A stretch of DNA of 64,000 bases, from the NCBI RefSeq assembly GCF_935825525.1, contig NZ_CAKXZT010000150.1, positions 1 through 64,000 of the forward strand, written 5' to 3'. Positions 16,877-25,929 of this stretch are shown piece after piece. A model generated the notes under the pieces. The model worked only from the letters and a program-made list of their open reading frames with translations. It made no database searches and was not told the origin of the DNA. The number at the start of each line of letters is the position of its first letter. The stretch's first letter is position 1. This stretch comes from Mesorhizobium escarrei. Its GTDB lineage: Bacteria > Pseudomonadota > Alphaproteobacteria > Rhizobiales > Rhizobiaceae. Position numbers and translations under genes: made by a program.

Positions 16877-17749
16877 ATGTCGGCAAAGCACCCCATCATC
16901 ACCATAACCGGGTCGTCAGGCGCCGGCACCACCTCGGTCAAGCGCATCTTCGAGCTGATCTTCCGGCGCGAGAACATCGACGCCGCCTTCATCGAAGGCG
17001 ATGCCTTTCACCGCTACGACCGCGCCACGATGAAGGTCAAGGTGGCCGAGCAGGAGAAGGCCGGCAATCCGAACTTCACCCACTTCCATGCCGAGGCCAA
17101 CGAGCTCGCAATCCTCGAAGAAGTGTTTGAGGAATATGGCCGCCGCGGAACCGGAAAGACCCGCACCTACATCCATGACGAGGACGAGGAGAAGCAGTAC
17201 GGCACGCCGCCGGGCCATTTTACCGAGTGGCGCGAATTCCCGCCGAGCGACCTGCTCTTCTACGAGGGCCTGCATGGCTGCGTCGTCACCGACAAGATCA
17301 ACCTGGCCCGGCACGCCGACCTCAAAATCGGCGTGGTGCCGGTCATAAATCTCGAATGGATCCAGAAGATCCATCGCGACCGGGCAACCCGCGGCTATTC
17401 CACGGAGGCGGTGATGGACGTCATCCTGCGCCGCATGCCGGACTATGTCCGCTACATCGTCCCGCAATTCTCGCAGACCGCCATCAACTTCCAGCGCGTG
17501 CCGATCGTCGACACGTCCAACCCGTTCATTGCCCGCTGGATTCCGACGCCCGACGAATCGATGCTGGTCATCCGCTTCGCCAACCCCCGCGGCATCGATT
17601 TCCCCTACCTGCTTTCGATGATCCACGACTCCTTCATGTCGCGGCCGAATTCCATTGTGGTTCCAGGCAACAAGCTCGACCTTGCCATGCAGCTGATCCT
17701 GACGCCGCTCATCCTGCAATTGATCGAACGCAAGAACCGTGTGTCGTGA
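16877..17749 (+). CDS. cbbP: Phosphoribulokinase
   Basis: 290 residues, the usual length of the proteobacterial octameric type. P-loop GSSGAGTTS at residues 12-20, then IEGDAFHRYDR and the long conserved YIHDEDEEKQYGTPPGHFTEW region. It makes ribulose-1,5-bisphosphate from ribulose-5-phosphate. It starts 5 bp after cbbF. Confidence 0.96.
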   Translation: MSAKHPIITITGSSGAGTTSVKRIFELIFRRENIDAAFIEGDAFHRYDRATMKVKVAEQEKAGNPNFTHFHAEANELAILEEVFEEYGRRGTGKTRTYIHDEDEEKQYGTPPGHFTEWREFPPSDLLFYEGLHGCVVTDKINLARHADLKIGVVPVINLEWIQKIHRDRATRGYSTEAVMDVILRRMPDYVRYIVPQFSQTAINFQRVPIVDTSNPFIARWIPTPDESMLVIRFANPRGIDFPYLLSMIHDSFMSRPNSIVVPGNKLDLAMQLILTPLILQLIERKNRVS

Positions 17750-17759
17750 GGAGGACGCC

Positions 17760-19796
17760 ATGAACAGCCAAGCAGCAGCCCTGAAGCCCTTCGCCGCCGT
17801 CTCGGAGCGCGACATGGCGAACGCCATTCGCGCGCTGGCGATGGACAGCGTCCAAAAGGCCAATTCCGGTCATCCGGGCATGCCGATGGGCATGGCCGAC
17901 GTCGCGACGGTGCTGTTCAGCCGCTTCATCAACATCGATCCGTCGGCGCCCAGCTGGCCCGATCGCGACCGCTTCGTGCTTTCGGCCGGGCACGGCTCGA
18001 TGCTGCAATATGCGCTGCATTACCTGCTCGGCTACGAAGACATGCCGATCGAGCAATTGCAGCGGTTTCGCCAACTGGGCAGCCGCACCGCCGGACATCC
18101 CGAATATGGCCATGCGCTTGGCATCGAGACGACGACCGGCCCGCTTGGACAAGGCATCTCGACCGCCGTCGGCATGACGCTGGCCGAGCGCATGCTTGCT
18201 GCCCGCCACGGCGCCGATCTCGTCGATCATTTCACCTACGCGATCGCCGGCGACGGCTGCCTGCAGGAAGGCATCAGCCACGAGGCGATCGACCTTGCCG
18301 GTCACCTGAAGCTCGCCCGGCTGATCGTCTTCTGGGACGACAATGCGATCTCGATTGACGGACCGACCTCGCTGTCGACCTCGATGGACCAGCCGGCACG
18401 GTTCGAAGCCGCTAGATGGCATGTCCAGTCGGTGGACGGCCACGACACCGAAGCCGTCGCTGCGGCAATCGAAGCGGCGCAGCAGTCGGATCGGCCGTCT
18501 CTGATCGCCTGCCGCACGGTGATCGGCAAGGGCGCGCCCAATCTGGGCGGCTCGGAAAAGACGCATGGCGCACCGCTGGGCGACGCCGAGATCGCCGCGA
18601 CGCGCGAGAACATCGGCTGGGCCTGGGCGCCGTTCGAGGTGCCGGACGACATCCTTTTCGCCTGGCGCGAAATTGCCGAGCGCGGGCAAGCAGCGCGGCA
18701 CGCCTGGGAGCAGCGGCTTGCCGCCTCGCCGCAGCGCCAGGCCTTCGAGCGCGCGGTCGCCGGCACCCTGCCCGATGCGGTCTTCGAAGCGCTCGGCGCT
18801 TTCCGCAAGGAGCATGTCGAAAAGGCGACCAAGGTCGCAACGCGAAAAGCCTCCGAAATGGCGCTCGGCGCCATCAACGCCGCAACCGAGCTGACCGTCG
18901 GCGGCTCCGCCGATCTGACACATTCGAACCTGACGATCACCAAGGGCATGGACCGCATAACGCCTGGTGCCCATGCCGGCCGCTACATCCACTACGGCAT
19001 CCGCGAGCATGGCATGGCTGCGGCCATGAACGGCATCGCGCTGCATGGCGGCTTCGTGCCGTATGGCGGCACCTTCCTGTGCTTCGCCGACTATGCGCGC
19101 GGCGCCATGCGGCTGTCGGCGCTCATGGGCCAGCGCGTCATCTATGTGATGACGCATGATTCCATCGGCCTCGGCGAGGACGGCCCGACCCATCAGCCGA
19201 TCGAGCACCTGGCGATGCTGCGGGCGACGCCCAACCTCAACGTCTTCCGTCCGGCCGACATCATCGAAACGGCAGAGTGCTGGGAACTGGCGCTGAAGAG
19301 CAGGAACCGGCCGAGCGTGCTGGTGCTCTCGCGGCAGAACCTGCCGATGCTGCGCCAAGCGCATAGCGAGAAGGCACACAGCGACCAGGCACACAGCGAC
19401 GAGAACCGGTCGAGCCAGGGCGCCTACGTCCTGCGCCAGCCGGCCGGGCACCGCGCCGTGACGCTGATCGCCACCGGCTCGGAGGTCGAGATCGCCGTTA
19501 CCGCCGCCGAACGGCTGGAGACCGAGCACGGCATCGCCGCCGCGGTCGTCTCGATGCCGTGCTGGGAGCTGTTTGAGGAACAGGATGCCGGCACCCGCAA
19601 GGCCGTCCTCGGCTCGGCGCCGCGCATCGCCGTCGAAGCCGCTGCACGCCTCGGCTGGGACCGTTGGATCGGAGATACCGGCGTGTTCGTCGGCATGGCC
19701 GGTTTCGGCGCCAGCGCCCCTGCCCCGGATCTCTACCGGCATTTCGACATCACGCCCGAAGCCGTCGCGGCAGCGGCGCTGAAGCTCATCATCTAG
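17760..19796 (+). CDS. cbbT: Transketolase
   Basis: 678 residues from ATG 17760 (GAGGAGG just upstream; the GTG at 17739 overlaps cbbP). Thiamine-diphosphate motif region AIAGDGCLQEGISHEAIDLAGHLKL, active-site HGSM and HGAPLGD, and pyrimidine-domain THDSIGLGEDGPTHQPIEHL are all present. It performs the two-carbon transfers of RuBP regeneration. Odd point: three copies of a 15-bp repeat (19359-19403) add AHSEK-AHSDQ-AHSDE in a loop before the C-terminal domain. Confidence 0.95.
   Translation: MNSQAAALKPFAAVSERDMANAIRALAMDSVQKANSGHPGMPMGMADVATVLFSRFINIDPSAPSWPDRDRFVLSAGHGSMLQYALHYLLGYEDMPIEQLQRFRQLGSRTAGHPEYGHALGIETTTGPLGQGISTAVGMTLAERMLAARHGADLVDHFTYAIAGDGCLQEGISHEAIDLAGHLKLARLIVFWDDNAISIDGPTSLSTSMDQPARFEAARWHVQSVDGHDTEAVAAAIEAAQQSDRPSLIACRTVIGKGAPNLGGSEKTHGAPLGDAEIAATRENIGWAWAPFEVPDDILFAWREIAERGQAARHAWEQRLAASPQRQAFERAVAGTLPDAVFEALGAFRKEHVEKATKVATRKASEMALGAINAATELTVGGSADLTHSNLTITKGMDRITPGAHAGRYIHYGIREHGMAAAMNGIALHGGFVPYGGTFLCFADYARGAMRLSALMGQRVIYVMTHDSIGLGEDGPTHQPIEHLAMLRATPNLNVFRPADIIETAECWELALKSRNRPSVLVLSRQNLPMLRQAHSEKAHSDQAHSDENRSSQGAYVLRQPAGHRAVTLIATGSEVEIAVTAAERLETEHGIAAAVVSMPCWELFEEQDAGTRKAVLGSAPRIAVEAAARLGWDRWIGDTGVFVGMAGFGASAPAPDLYRHFDITPEAVAAAALKLII
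19359..19403 (+). repeat. 15-bp tandem repeat, three copies, inside cbbT
   Basis: Units at 19359-19373, 19374-19388 and 19389-19403; the last two differ by two bases. They are in frame and encode Ala-His-Ser-acidic-x, placed just before the C-terminal transketolase domain. Probably a slippage expansion in a surface loop. Confidence 0.7.
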
Positions 19797-19809
19797 GAAG
19801 GACCCCAAA

Positions 19810-20889
19810 ATGGCCCGCATCACCCTTCGCCAGCTTCTCGACCATGCCGCCGAGCACGGCTACGGCGTTCCGGCATTCAACATCAACAACATGGAACAGG
19901 GCCTTGCCATCATGGAGGCGGCCAGGGCCTGCGACGCGCCGGTCATCATCCAGGCCTCGCGCGGCGCCCGCTCCTATGCCAACGACATCATGCTGGCAAA
20001 GATGATGGAGGCGTTGACCGAAATGCATCCGGCCATTCCGCTCTGCATCCATCAGGACCACGGCAACAACGAAGCCACCTGCCTTTCGGCGATCCGCCAC
20101 GGCTTCACCTCGGTGATGATGGACGGGTCATTGATGGCGGACGCCCAGACGCCGGCAAGCTACGACTACAACGTCGCCATCACCGAACGTGTCGCCCGCA
20201 TGGCGCATTGGGTCGGCGCTTCGGTCGAAGGCGAGCTCGGCGTGCTCGGCTCGCTGGAAACCGGCCAGGGCGAGGCCGAGGACGGCCATGGCGCCGAAGG
20301 TGTGCTTTCCCACGAACAGCTTTTGACCGATCCCGATCAGGCGGTCGACTTCGTCACCGCCACCAAGGTCGACGCGCTGGCGATCGCCTGCGGCACCTCG
20401 CACGGCGCCTACAAATTCAGCCGCAAGCCCGACGGCGGCATCCTCGCCATGCAGGTGATCGAGGCGATCCACGAAAAGCTGCCCAACACGCATCTGGTCA
20501 TGCATGGCTCTTCCTCGGTGCCGCAGGAACTGCAGGACGTCATCAACCGATATGGCGGCGAGATGCCCCAGACCTTTGGCGTTCCGGTCGAGGAGATCGA
20601 GCGCGGCATCCGCTACGGCGTACGCAAGGTCAACATCGACACCGATTGCCGCATGGCCATGGCCGGGCAGTTCCGCCGCGTCGCGACGGAGGACCCGCGC
20701 GAATTCGATCCGCGCAAGTTCCTGAAACCCGCCATGGATGCCCTGCGCGACCTTTGCCGCGATCGCTTCGAGCGCTTCGGCACCGCCGGCAACGCCTCGA
20801 AGATCAAAGTTATCGCCATGGACGAGATGGCGAAACGTTACGCCGCGGGAAAACTCGACCCGCAAATCGCAACCGCGAAAGCCGCCTGA
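19810..20889 (+). CDS. cbbA: Fructose-bisphosphate aldolase class II
   Basis: 359 residues. Zn-binding His in LCIHQDHGNN, a second His in SHGAYKF, GSSSVPQELQDVINRYGGEM, and the phosphate-binding KVNIDTDCRMAMAGQFRR. It is the long cbb-type class II enzyme that condenses DHAP with GAP (and erythrose-4-P for SBP). It starts 13 bp after cbbT with AGGAAGGA upstream. Confidence 0.95.
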   Translation: MARITLRQLLDHAAEHGYGVPAFNINNMEQGLAIMEAARACDAPVIIQASRGARSYANDIMLAKMMEALTEMHPAIPLCIHQDHGNNEATCLSAIRHGFTSVMMDGSLMADAQTPASYDYNVAITERVARMAHWVGASVEGELGVLGSLETGQGEAEDGHGAEGVLSHEQLLTDPDQAVDFVTATKVDALAIACGTSHGAYKFSRKPDGGILAMQVIEAIHEKLPNTHLVMHGSSSVPQELQDVINRYGGEMPQTFGVPVEEIERGIRYGVRKVNIDTDCRMAMAGQFRRVATEDPREFDPRKFLKPAMDALRDLCRDRFERFGTAGNASKIKVIAMDEMAKRYAAGKLDPQIATAKAA

Positions 20890-20910
20890 GCGGCAAACAG
20901 GAGACCTGTC

Positions 20911-22404
20911 ATGAACAAGATCGACATGCCGTCAGCTGGCACGCTCAAGGAAGGCAAGGAACGCTACAAGTCGGGCGTCATCCCCTACAAGAAGATGGGC
21001 TACTGGGAGCCGGACTACCATCCCAAGGAGACCGACCTGATCGCCATGTTTCGGATCACGCCGCAGCCTGGCGTCGACCACGAGGAGGCGGCCGCCGCCG
21101 TCGCCGGTGAATCCTCCACCGCGACATGGACCGTGGTGTGGACCGACAGGCTGACCGCCTGCGAGCTCTACCGCGCCAAGGCTTTCAGATCCGAGCCGGT
21201 GCCGAACACCGGTCCCGGCACCAGGACCGAGCAGCAGTACTTCGCTTACATCGCCTACGACCTCGACCTGTTCGAGCCGGGCTCGATCGCCAACCTGACT
21301 GCGTCGATCATCGGCAACGTGTTCGGCTTCAAGGCAGTCAAGGCCTTGCGGCTCGAGGACATGCGCATTCCGGTGGCTTACCTCAAAACCTTCCAGGGGC
21401 CGGCGACCGGCATCGTGGTGGAACGCGAGCGGCTCGACAAATTCGGCCGGCCGCTGCTCGGCGCGACGACCAAGCCGAAACTTGGCCTGTCAGGCCGCAA
21501 CTACGGCCGCGTCGTCTACGAGGCGCTGAAGGGTGGCCTCGACTTCGTCAAGGACGACGAGAACATCAACTCGCAGCCCTTCATGCACTGGCGCGACCGC
21601 TTCCTCTACTGCATGGAGGCCGTGAACAAGGCGTCCGCCGCCACCGGCGAAGTCAAGGGCCATTATCTCAACGTCACTGCCGGCACGATGGAGGAGATGT
21701 ACGAGCGCGCCGAATTCGCAAAACAGCTTGGCTCCTGCATCGTCATGATCGACCTGGTCATCGGCTATACGGCGATACAGTCGATGGCCAAATGGGCACG
21801 CCGCAACGACATGATCCTGCACCTGCACCGCGCCGGCAACTCGACCTATTCGCGCCAGAAGAACCACGGCATGAATTTTCGCGTCATCTGCAAATGGATG
21901 CGGATGGCCGGCGTCGATCACATCCATGCCGGCACCGTGGTCGGCAAGCTGGAAGGCGACCCGCTGATGATCAAGGGGTTTTATGACACTTTGCGCGAGG
22001 AGCGCACGCCGCAGAACCTCGAAACCGGGCTGTTCTTCGACCAGGAGTGGGCCTCGCTCAACAAGGTGATGCCCGTCGCCTCGGGCGGCATCCATGCCGG
22101 CCAGATGCACCAGCTGATCCATTATCTCGGCGAGGACGTCATCCTGCAGTTCGGCGGCGGCACGATCGGCCATCCGGACGGCATCCAGGCCGGCGCGACG
22201 GCCAATCGCGTCGCCTTGGAGGCGATGATCCTCGCCCGCAACGAGGGCCGCGACTATCTGCGCGAAGGCACCGAAATCCTCGAACAGGCGGCCAGATGGT
22301 GCACGCCGCTGAAGGCGGCGCTGGAGACCTGGAAGGACGTCACCTTCAATTACGAATCGACCGACACGGCCGACTTCGTGCCAACCGCAACGCCCAGCTT
22401 CTAG
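20911..22404 (+). CDS. cbbL: RuBisCO large subunit, form IC (red-type)
   Basis: 497 residues, slightly longer than the usual 486. The lysine to be carbamylated is K214 in GGLDFVKDDENINSQPF (K201 in plant numbering). LGATTKPKLGLSGRNYGR and HLHRAGNSTYSR (active-site His) are intact, and the C-terminal sequence is of the red type. The partner is cbbS 18 bp downstream, and CbbX, the red-type activase, follows. Catalyses carboxylation of RuBP. Confidence 0.97.
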   Translation: MNKIDMPSAGTLKEGKERYKSGVIPYKKMGYWEPDYHPKETDLIAMFRITPQPGVDHEEAAAAVAGESSTATWTVVWTDRLTACELYRAKAFRSEPVPNTGPGTRTEQQYFAYIAYDLDLFEPGSIANLTASIIGNVFGFKAVKALRLEDMRIPVAYLKTFQGPATGIVVERERLDKFGRPLLGATTKPKLGLSGRNYGRVVYEALKGGLDFVKDDENINSQPFMHWRDRFLYCMEAVNKASAATGEVKGHYLNVTAGTMEEMYERAEFAKQLGSCIVMIDLVIGYTAIQSMAKWARRNDMILHLHRAGNSTYSRQKNHGMNFRVICKWMRMAGVDHIHAGTVVGKLEGDPLMIKGFYDTLREERTPQNLETGLFFDQEWASLNKVMPVASGGIHAGQMHQLIHYLGEDVILQFGGGTIGHPDGIQAGATANRVALEAMILARNEGRDYLREGTEILEQAARWCTPLKAALETWKDVTFNYESTDTADFVPTATPSF

Positions 22405-22422
22405 ACGAAAGGAACCGTCGCC

Positions 22423-22857
22423 ATGATGACCAATCCGGGAAACAAGGTCACGCAGGGACAGTTTTCGTTCCTGCCCGACCTGACCGATGAGCAGATTTCG
22501 GCGCAGATCAAATACGCGCTGAAAAACCACTGGGCGGTCAGCGTCGAGTACACTGACGATCCGCATCCGCGAAACACCTATTGGGAAATGTACGGCAACC
22601 CGATGTTCGACCTGAGGGACCCGGCGGGCATCCTGCTGGAAGTCAACAATTGCCGCAAAGCCATGCCCAACATGTATGTCCGGGTCACCGCCTTCGATTC
22701 GAGCAAGGGCTGGGAAGCGCCGCGCATGTCGTTCATCGTCAACCGGCCGCCCAACGAACCCGGGTTCCGGCTGCTGCGCCAGGAGCGCGACGGCCGCAGC
22801 CAGGGCTATTCGATCGTGCCTTACGCGACCGACAGGCCCGAAGGCGAGCGGAGCTAG
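22423..22857 (+). CDS. cbbS: RuBisCO small subunit (red-type)
   Basis: 144 residues with the C-terminal extension typical of red-type small subunits (PPNEPGFRLLRQERDGRSQGYSIVPYA), which forms the extra beta-hairpin in the solvent channel. N-terminal QGQFSFLPDLTDEQISAQIKYAL and NTYWEMYGNPMFDL are family hallmarks. Between cbbL and cbbX. Confidence 0.97.
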   Translation: MMTNPGNKVTQGQFSFLPDLTDEQISAQIKYALKNHWAVSVEYTDDPHPRNTYWEMYGNPMFDLRDPAGILLEVNNCRKAMPNMYVRVTAFDSSKGWEAPRMSFIVNRPPNEPGFRLLRQERDGRSQGYSIVPYATDRPEGERS

Positions 22858-22865
22858 CCGAAACC

Positions 22866-23804
22866 ATGCTGGACGCAATAGCAAAGGGCACCGCCGCGCA
22901 GGACGCGCCGGTCGATCTGCAGGCCGAGTTCGAGGCGTCCAACATCGACGAGGTGATGGACAAGCTCGACCGCGAACTCGTTGGCCTGAAGCCCATCAAG
23001 ACCCGCATCCGCGAGATCGCGGCGCTGCTCCTGGTCGACCGGCTTCGCCGCAAGTTCGGGCTGACCTCGGGCGCGCCGACGCTGCACATGAACTTTACCG
23101 GAAATCCCGGCACCGGAAAGACCACCGTGGCGCTCAGGATGGCCGAAATCCTGCATCGTCTCGGCTATGTCCGCGAAGGCCACATGGTCGCGGTGACGCG
23201 AGACGATCTCGTCGGCCAGTATGTCGGCCACACCGCGCCTAAAACCCGCGAAGTGATCAAGCGCGCCATGGGCGGGGTGCTTTTCATCGACGAGGCCTAC
23301 TATCTCTACAAGCCCGAGAACGAACGCGACTACGGCCAGGAATCGATCGAGATCCTGCTGCAATGCATGGAAAACAACCGTGACGATCTGGTTGTGATTC
23401 TTGCCGGCTACAAGGACAAGATGGACCGCTTCTTCGACAGCAATCCCGGCATGCGCTCGCGCATCGCCCATCACCTCGATTTTCCCGACTACGGCGTCAG
23501 CGAGCTCAAATCGATCGCCGAGATCATGCTGGCGGAACAGAATTACCGTCTCAGCGAGGCGGCGGCCAAGGCGCTCGAAGAGTATTTGCCGATACGCATG
23601 CGGCTGCCGCATTTCTCCAATGCTCGCTCGGTCCGCAATGGGCTCGACCGGGCGCGGCTTCGCCAGGCCAACCGGCTCTTCACGTCGCGCGACCGGGTGT
23701 TGACGAAGACCGACCTTATCACCATTGAAGAATCCGATATTCGCGGCAGCCGCGTGTTCGCGGAAGGCAAGCTCGAAGGCGAGCCGGAGACGAAGCCGCG
23801 CTGA
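22866..23804 (+). CDS. cbbX: CbbX, AAA+ RuBisCO activase of red-type enzymes
   Basis: 312 residues from ATG 22866, 8 bp after cbbS; the open frame continues upstream through cbbS as a shadow. Walker A GNPGTGKTT (79-87), pore-loop region around DLVGQYVGHTAPKT, Walker B GGVLFIDEAYYL, and Arg finger region GMRSRIAHHLDFP. It removes inhibitory sugar phosphates from RuBisCO by pulling the large-subunit C-terminus, and is activated by RuBP in the characterised homologue. Confidence 0.95.
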   Translation: MLDAIAKGTAAQDAPVDLQAEFEASNIDEVMDKLDRELVGLKPIKTRIREIAALLLVDRLRRKFGLTSGAPTLHMNFTGNPGTGKTTVALRMAEILHRLGYVREGHMVAVTRDDLVGQYVGHTAPKTREVIKRAMGGVLFIDEAYYLYKPENERDYGQESIEILLQCMENNRDDLVVILAGYKDKMDRFFDSNPGMRSRIAHHLDFPDYGVSELKSIAEIMLAEQNYRLSEAAAKALEEYLPIRMRLPHFSNARSVRNGLDRARLRQANRLFTSRDRVLTKTDLITIEESDIRGSRVFAEGKLEGEPETKPR

Positions 23805-23857
23805 CAAGCCGGTTGCGTGCAGCGACCGAAAACGGAAGAACAGAACGGGAGCCGACC

Positions 23858-24544
23858 ATGGGTACCAAGACAATCATCGCGCCCTCGGTGCTTTCTGCGG
23901 ATTTCTCGCGGCTCGGCGACGAAGTCGAAGCGGTCGTCCGGGCGGGCGCCGACTGGATCCATCTCGACGTGATGGACGGCCATTTCGTGCCCAACATCAC
24001 CTTCGGCCCGCCGGTGATCAAGGCGATTCGTGATCGAACCGACAAGGTCTTCGACTGTCACCTGATGATCGCGCCGGCCGACGCCTATCTCGCCGCCTTC
24101 GCCGATGCCGGCTGCGACATCATCACCGTGCATGCCGAGGCCGGGCCGCATCTCGACCGTTCGCTGCAGGCGATCAGGAATCTCGGCAAGAAGGCCGGCG
24201 TGTCGCTGAACCCGTCGACGCCGGAAAGCGTCATCCAATATGTGCTCGACCGGCTCGATCTGGTGCTTCTGATGACCGTCAATCCAGGTTTCGGCGGCCA
24301 GGCGTTCATTCCTTCTGTCGTCGACAAGGTCAGGCGGGTCAAGGCGCTGATCGGCAACCGCCCGATCGACATCGAGATTGACGGCGGCGTCACGCCCGAG
24401 ACCGCCCCGCTGGTCACCGCGGCCGGCGCCAATGTGCTGGTCGCCGGCTCGGCCATCTTCAAGGGCGGCAGCGAGGCTGCCTATCGCGCCAATATCGGCG
24501 CCATCAGACAGGCGGCCGACGGGGCGATCCGGAAAGCCGCGTAA
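23858..24544 (+). CDS. cbbE: Ribulose-phosphate 3-epimerase
   Basis: 228 residues from ATG 23858 (GGGAGC upstream; the TTG at 23813 is not used). TIM barrel with IAPSVLSADFSRLG, WIHLDVMDGHFVPNITFGP, FDCHLMI and VNPGFGGQ-F-IPSVVDKV, containing the metal ligands Asp and His. Interconverts ribulose- and xylulose-5-phosphate. Last core Calvin gene of the operon. Confidence 0.95.
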   Translation: MGTKTIIAPSVLSADFSRLGDEVEAVVRAGADWIHLDVMDGHFVPNITFGPPVIKAIRDRTDKVFDCHLMIAPADAYLAAFADAGCDIITVHAEAGPHLDRSLQAIRNLGKKAGVSLNPSTPESVIQYVLDRLDLVLLMTVNPGFGGQAFIPSVVDKVRRVKALIGNRPIDIEIDGGVTPETAPLVTAAGANVLVAGSAIFKGGSEAAYRANIGAIRQAADGAIRKAA

Positions 24545-24564
24545 CCGTTTCATCGGAGGAAATC

Positions 24565-25122
24565 TTGGCGGCAACCCCACCTGTTTGCGATTTCGGCTGG
24601 CAAGCCATCGATGCCGTCTTGCCCGGCGCCGACGGCAAATCGCATTCGATCCTCAGCCAGGCCGGTCCGAACGGGCTGGTGGTGGCCTTCATCTGCAACC
24701 ACTGCCCCTATGTGAAGGCGGTGATTTCACGCATCGTCCGCGATGCCAACGACCTCAAGGCCGAAGGCATCGGCTTTGTCGCGATCAACTCCAACGATGC
24801 CGACGCCTATCCGGATGATTCCTTCGACAACATGAAGCTCTTCGCCAGGACGAACGGCTTCACTTTCCCCTACCTCCACGACGGGCGCCAGACGGTGGCG
24901 CGTGCCTATGGCGCCGTTTGCACGCCGGATTTCTTCGGGCTCAACAGCGAATTGACGCTGCAATATCGCGGCCGGCTGGACGCGGCGCGGCGAGACGCTG
25001 GACTGCCCGGACTAAGACGCGACCTGTTCGAGGCGATGAGGCAGATTGCCCGGACCGGCGATGGGCCGCTGGACCAGATCGCTTCGATCGGTTGCTCGAT
25101 CAAGTGGAAGGATGCTGCATGA
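24565..25122 (+). CDS. Thioredoxin-family (AhpC/TSA-like) protein
   Basis: 185 residues, translated from TTG 24565, which is well spaced from GGAGGA. Contains FICNHCPYVKA, a CxxC redox motif in a peroxiredoxin/TlpA-like fold with no signal peptide (cytosolic). GAVCTPDFFGLN supplies the cis-Pro region and one more Cys. Inserted between cbbE and phosphoglycolate phosphatase, in the same operon, suggesting a redox role linked to carbon fixation; this is inference. Confidence 0.85.
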   Translation: MAATPPVCDFGWQAIDAVLPGADGKSHSILSQAGPNGLVVAFICNHCPYVKAVISRIVRDANDLKAEGIGFVAINSNDADAYPDDSFDNMKLFARTNGFTFPYLHDGRQTVARAYGAVCTPDFFGLNSELTLQYRGRLDAARRDAGLPGLRRDLFEAMRQIARTGDGPLDQIASIGCSIKWKDAA

Positions 25123-25820
25123 ACGTCGGCGCAGGCAGGCGGTTTCGATCGCCGAAAGCGATCCTGTTCGATCTCGACGGCACGCTGGTCGATTCGGCGC
25201 CTGATATAGCGGCCGCCGTCAACGAGCTGCTGGCCGGTCGCGATCTGTCGCCGCTGCGCCTGGAACAGGTCAAGGCGATGATCGGTGGCGGCGTCAGGAA
25301 ACTGGTCGAGCGCGCCTTCGCCGCTTCCGGTACGCCGCTGCTCGGCAGCGCGCTTGATGAGGCCAACCGCGCCATGGCGCCGATCTACCGCAGGCATCTG
25401 ACCGGCCTGACGACGCTGATGCCTGGCGTCAGGGAGGTTCTCACCCACTTCCATTTGAGCGGAATAGCCATGGGCGTGGTGACCAACAAGCCGCAGCTGG
25501 CGGCTCGCGAAATCCTGCTGCATTTCGGGCTGACGGAGCATCTCGGCGCGATCGTCGGCGGAGACGCGGTGACTTGCCTGAAACCGGCGCCCGACGCTCT
25601 GCTGCTGGCGCTCGACCAGCTTCAGGTCGAGCCTCGTGACGCGCTGATGGTCGGAGACAGCGGCGCCGACGTGGCCGCCGCACGCGCCGCCGGCATGCCC
25701 GCTATTCTGCTGCGTGGCGGCTACACGCAAATTGCCGTTGAAGAGCTTGGCGCCGATCTGGTTTGCGACGGCCTGCTCGACCTGCCTTCCGCGATGCGCA
25801 GGCTGCAAGACGCCGCGTGA
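25119..25820 (+). CDS. cbbZ: Phosphoglycolate phosphatase
   Basis: 233 residues, ATG overlapping the previous stop by 4 bp. HAD superfamily: DLDGTLVDS (nucleophile D18, D20), VVTNKP, KPAPDALLLAL and MVGDSGADVAAARAAGM. It clears 2-phosphoglycolate made by RuBisCO oxygenase activity, which fits its place at the end of the cbb operon. Confidence 0.9.
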   Translation: MNVGAGRRFRSPKAILFDLDGTLVDSAPDIAAAVNELLAGRDLSPLRLEQVKAMIGGGVRKLVERAFAASGTPLLGSALDEANRAMAPIYRRHLTGLTTLMPGVREVLTHFHLSGIAMGVVTNKPQLAAREILLHFGLTEHLGAIVGGDAVTCLKPAPDALLLALDQLQVEPRDALMVGDSGADVAAARAAGMPAILLRGGYTQIAVEELGADLVCDGLLDLPSAMRRLQDAA

Positions 25821-25844
25821 CCGGCGCCACCACCAGGGCGCCGG
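25821..25844 (+). terminator. Hairpin at the end of the cbb operon
   Basis: Perfect 8-bp stem CCGGCGCC / GGCGCCGG (25821-25828, 25837-25844) with an 8-nt loop, directly after the last stop codon. No T-run follows, so it may be a Rho-assisted or mRNA-stabilising hairpin rather than a classical terminator. Confidence 0.45.
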
Positions 25845-25872
25845 CCGAACGCAGTTTCGAACGGCCGGCAAA

Positions 25873-25929
25873 GTTACTTCCTAGGGAAGAACCGGGTTAC
25901 TTCCTGCGGAGGAACCAGGTTATTTGGAG
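25873..25929. repeat. 23-bp imperfect tandem repeat covering the cytochrome c stop codon
   Basis: GTTACTTCCT-type units begin at 25873, 25896 and 25919 (the last partial). Read on the minus strand, the first unit includes the TAA of the cytochrome c gene, so TAA recurs in each unit. A short slippage duplication just after the coding sequence. Confidence 0.55.

Noticed and set aside
17709..19823. 704-codon open frame antisense to transketolase
   Set aside because: It mirrors cbbT, has no family motifs and arises from codon bias in a GC-rich genome.
21490..22884. 464-codon open frame antisense to cbbL/cbbS
   Set aside because: Entirely opposite highly conserved RuBisCO genes; low-complexity composition.
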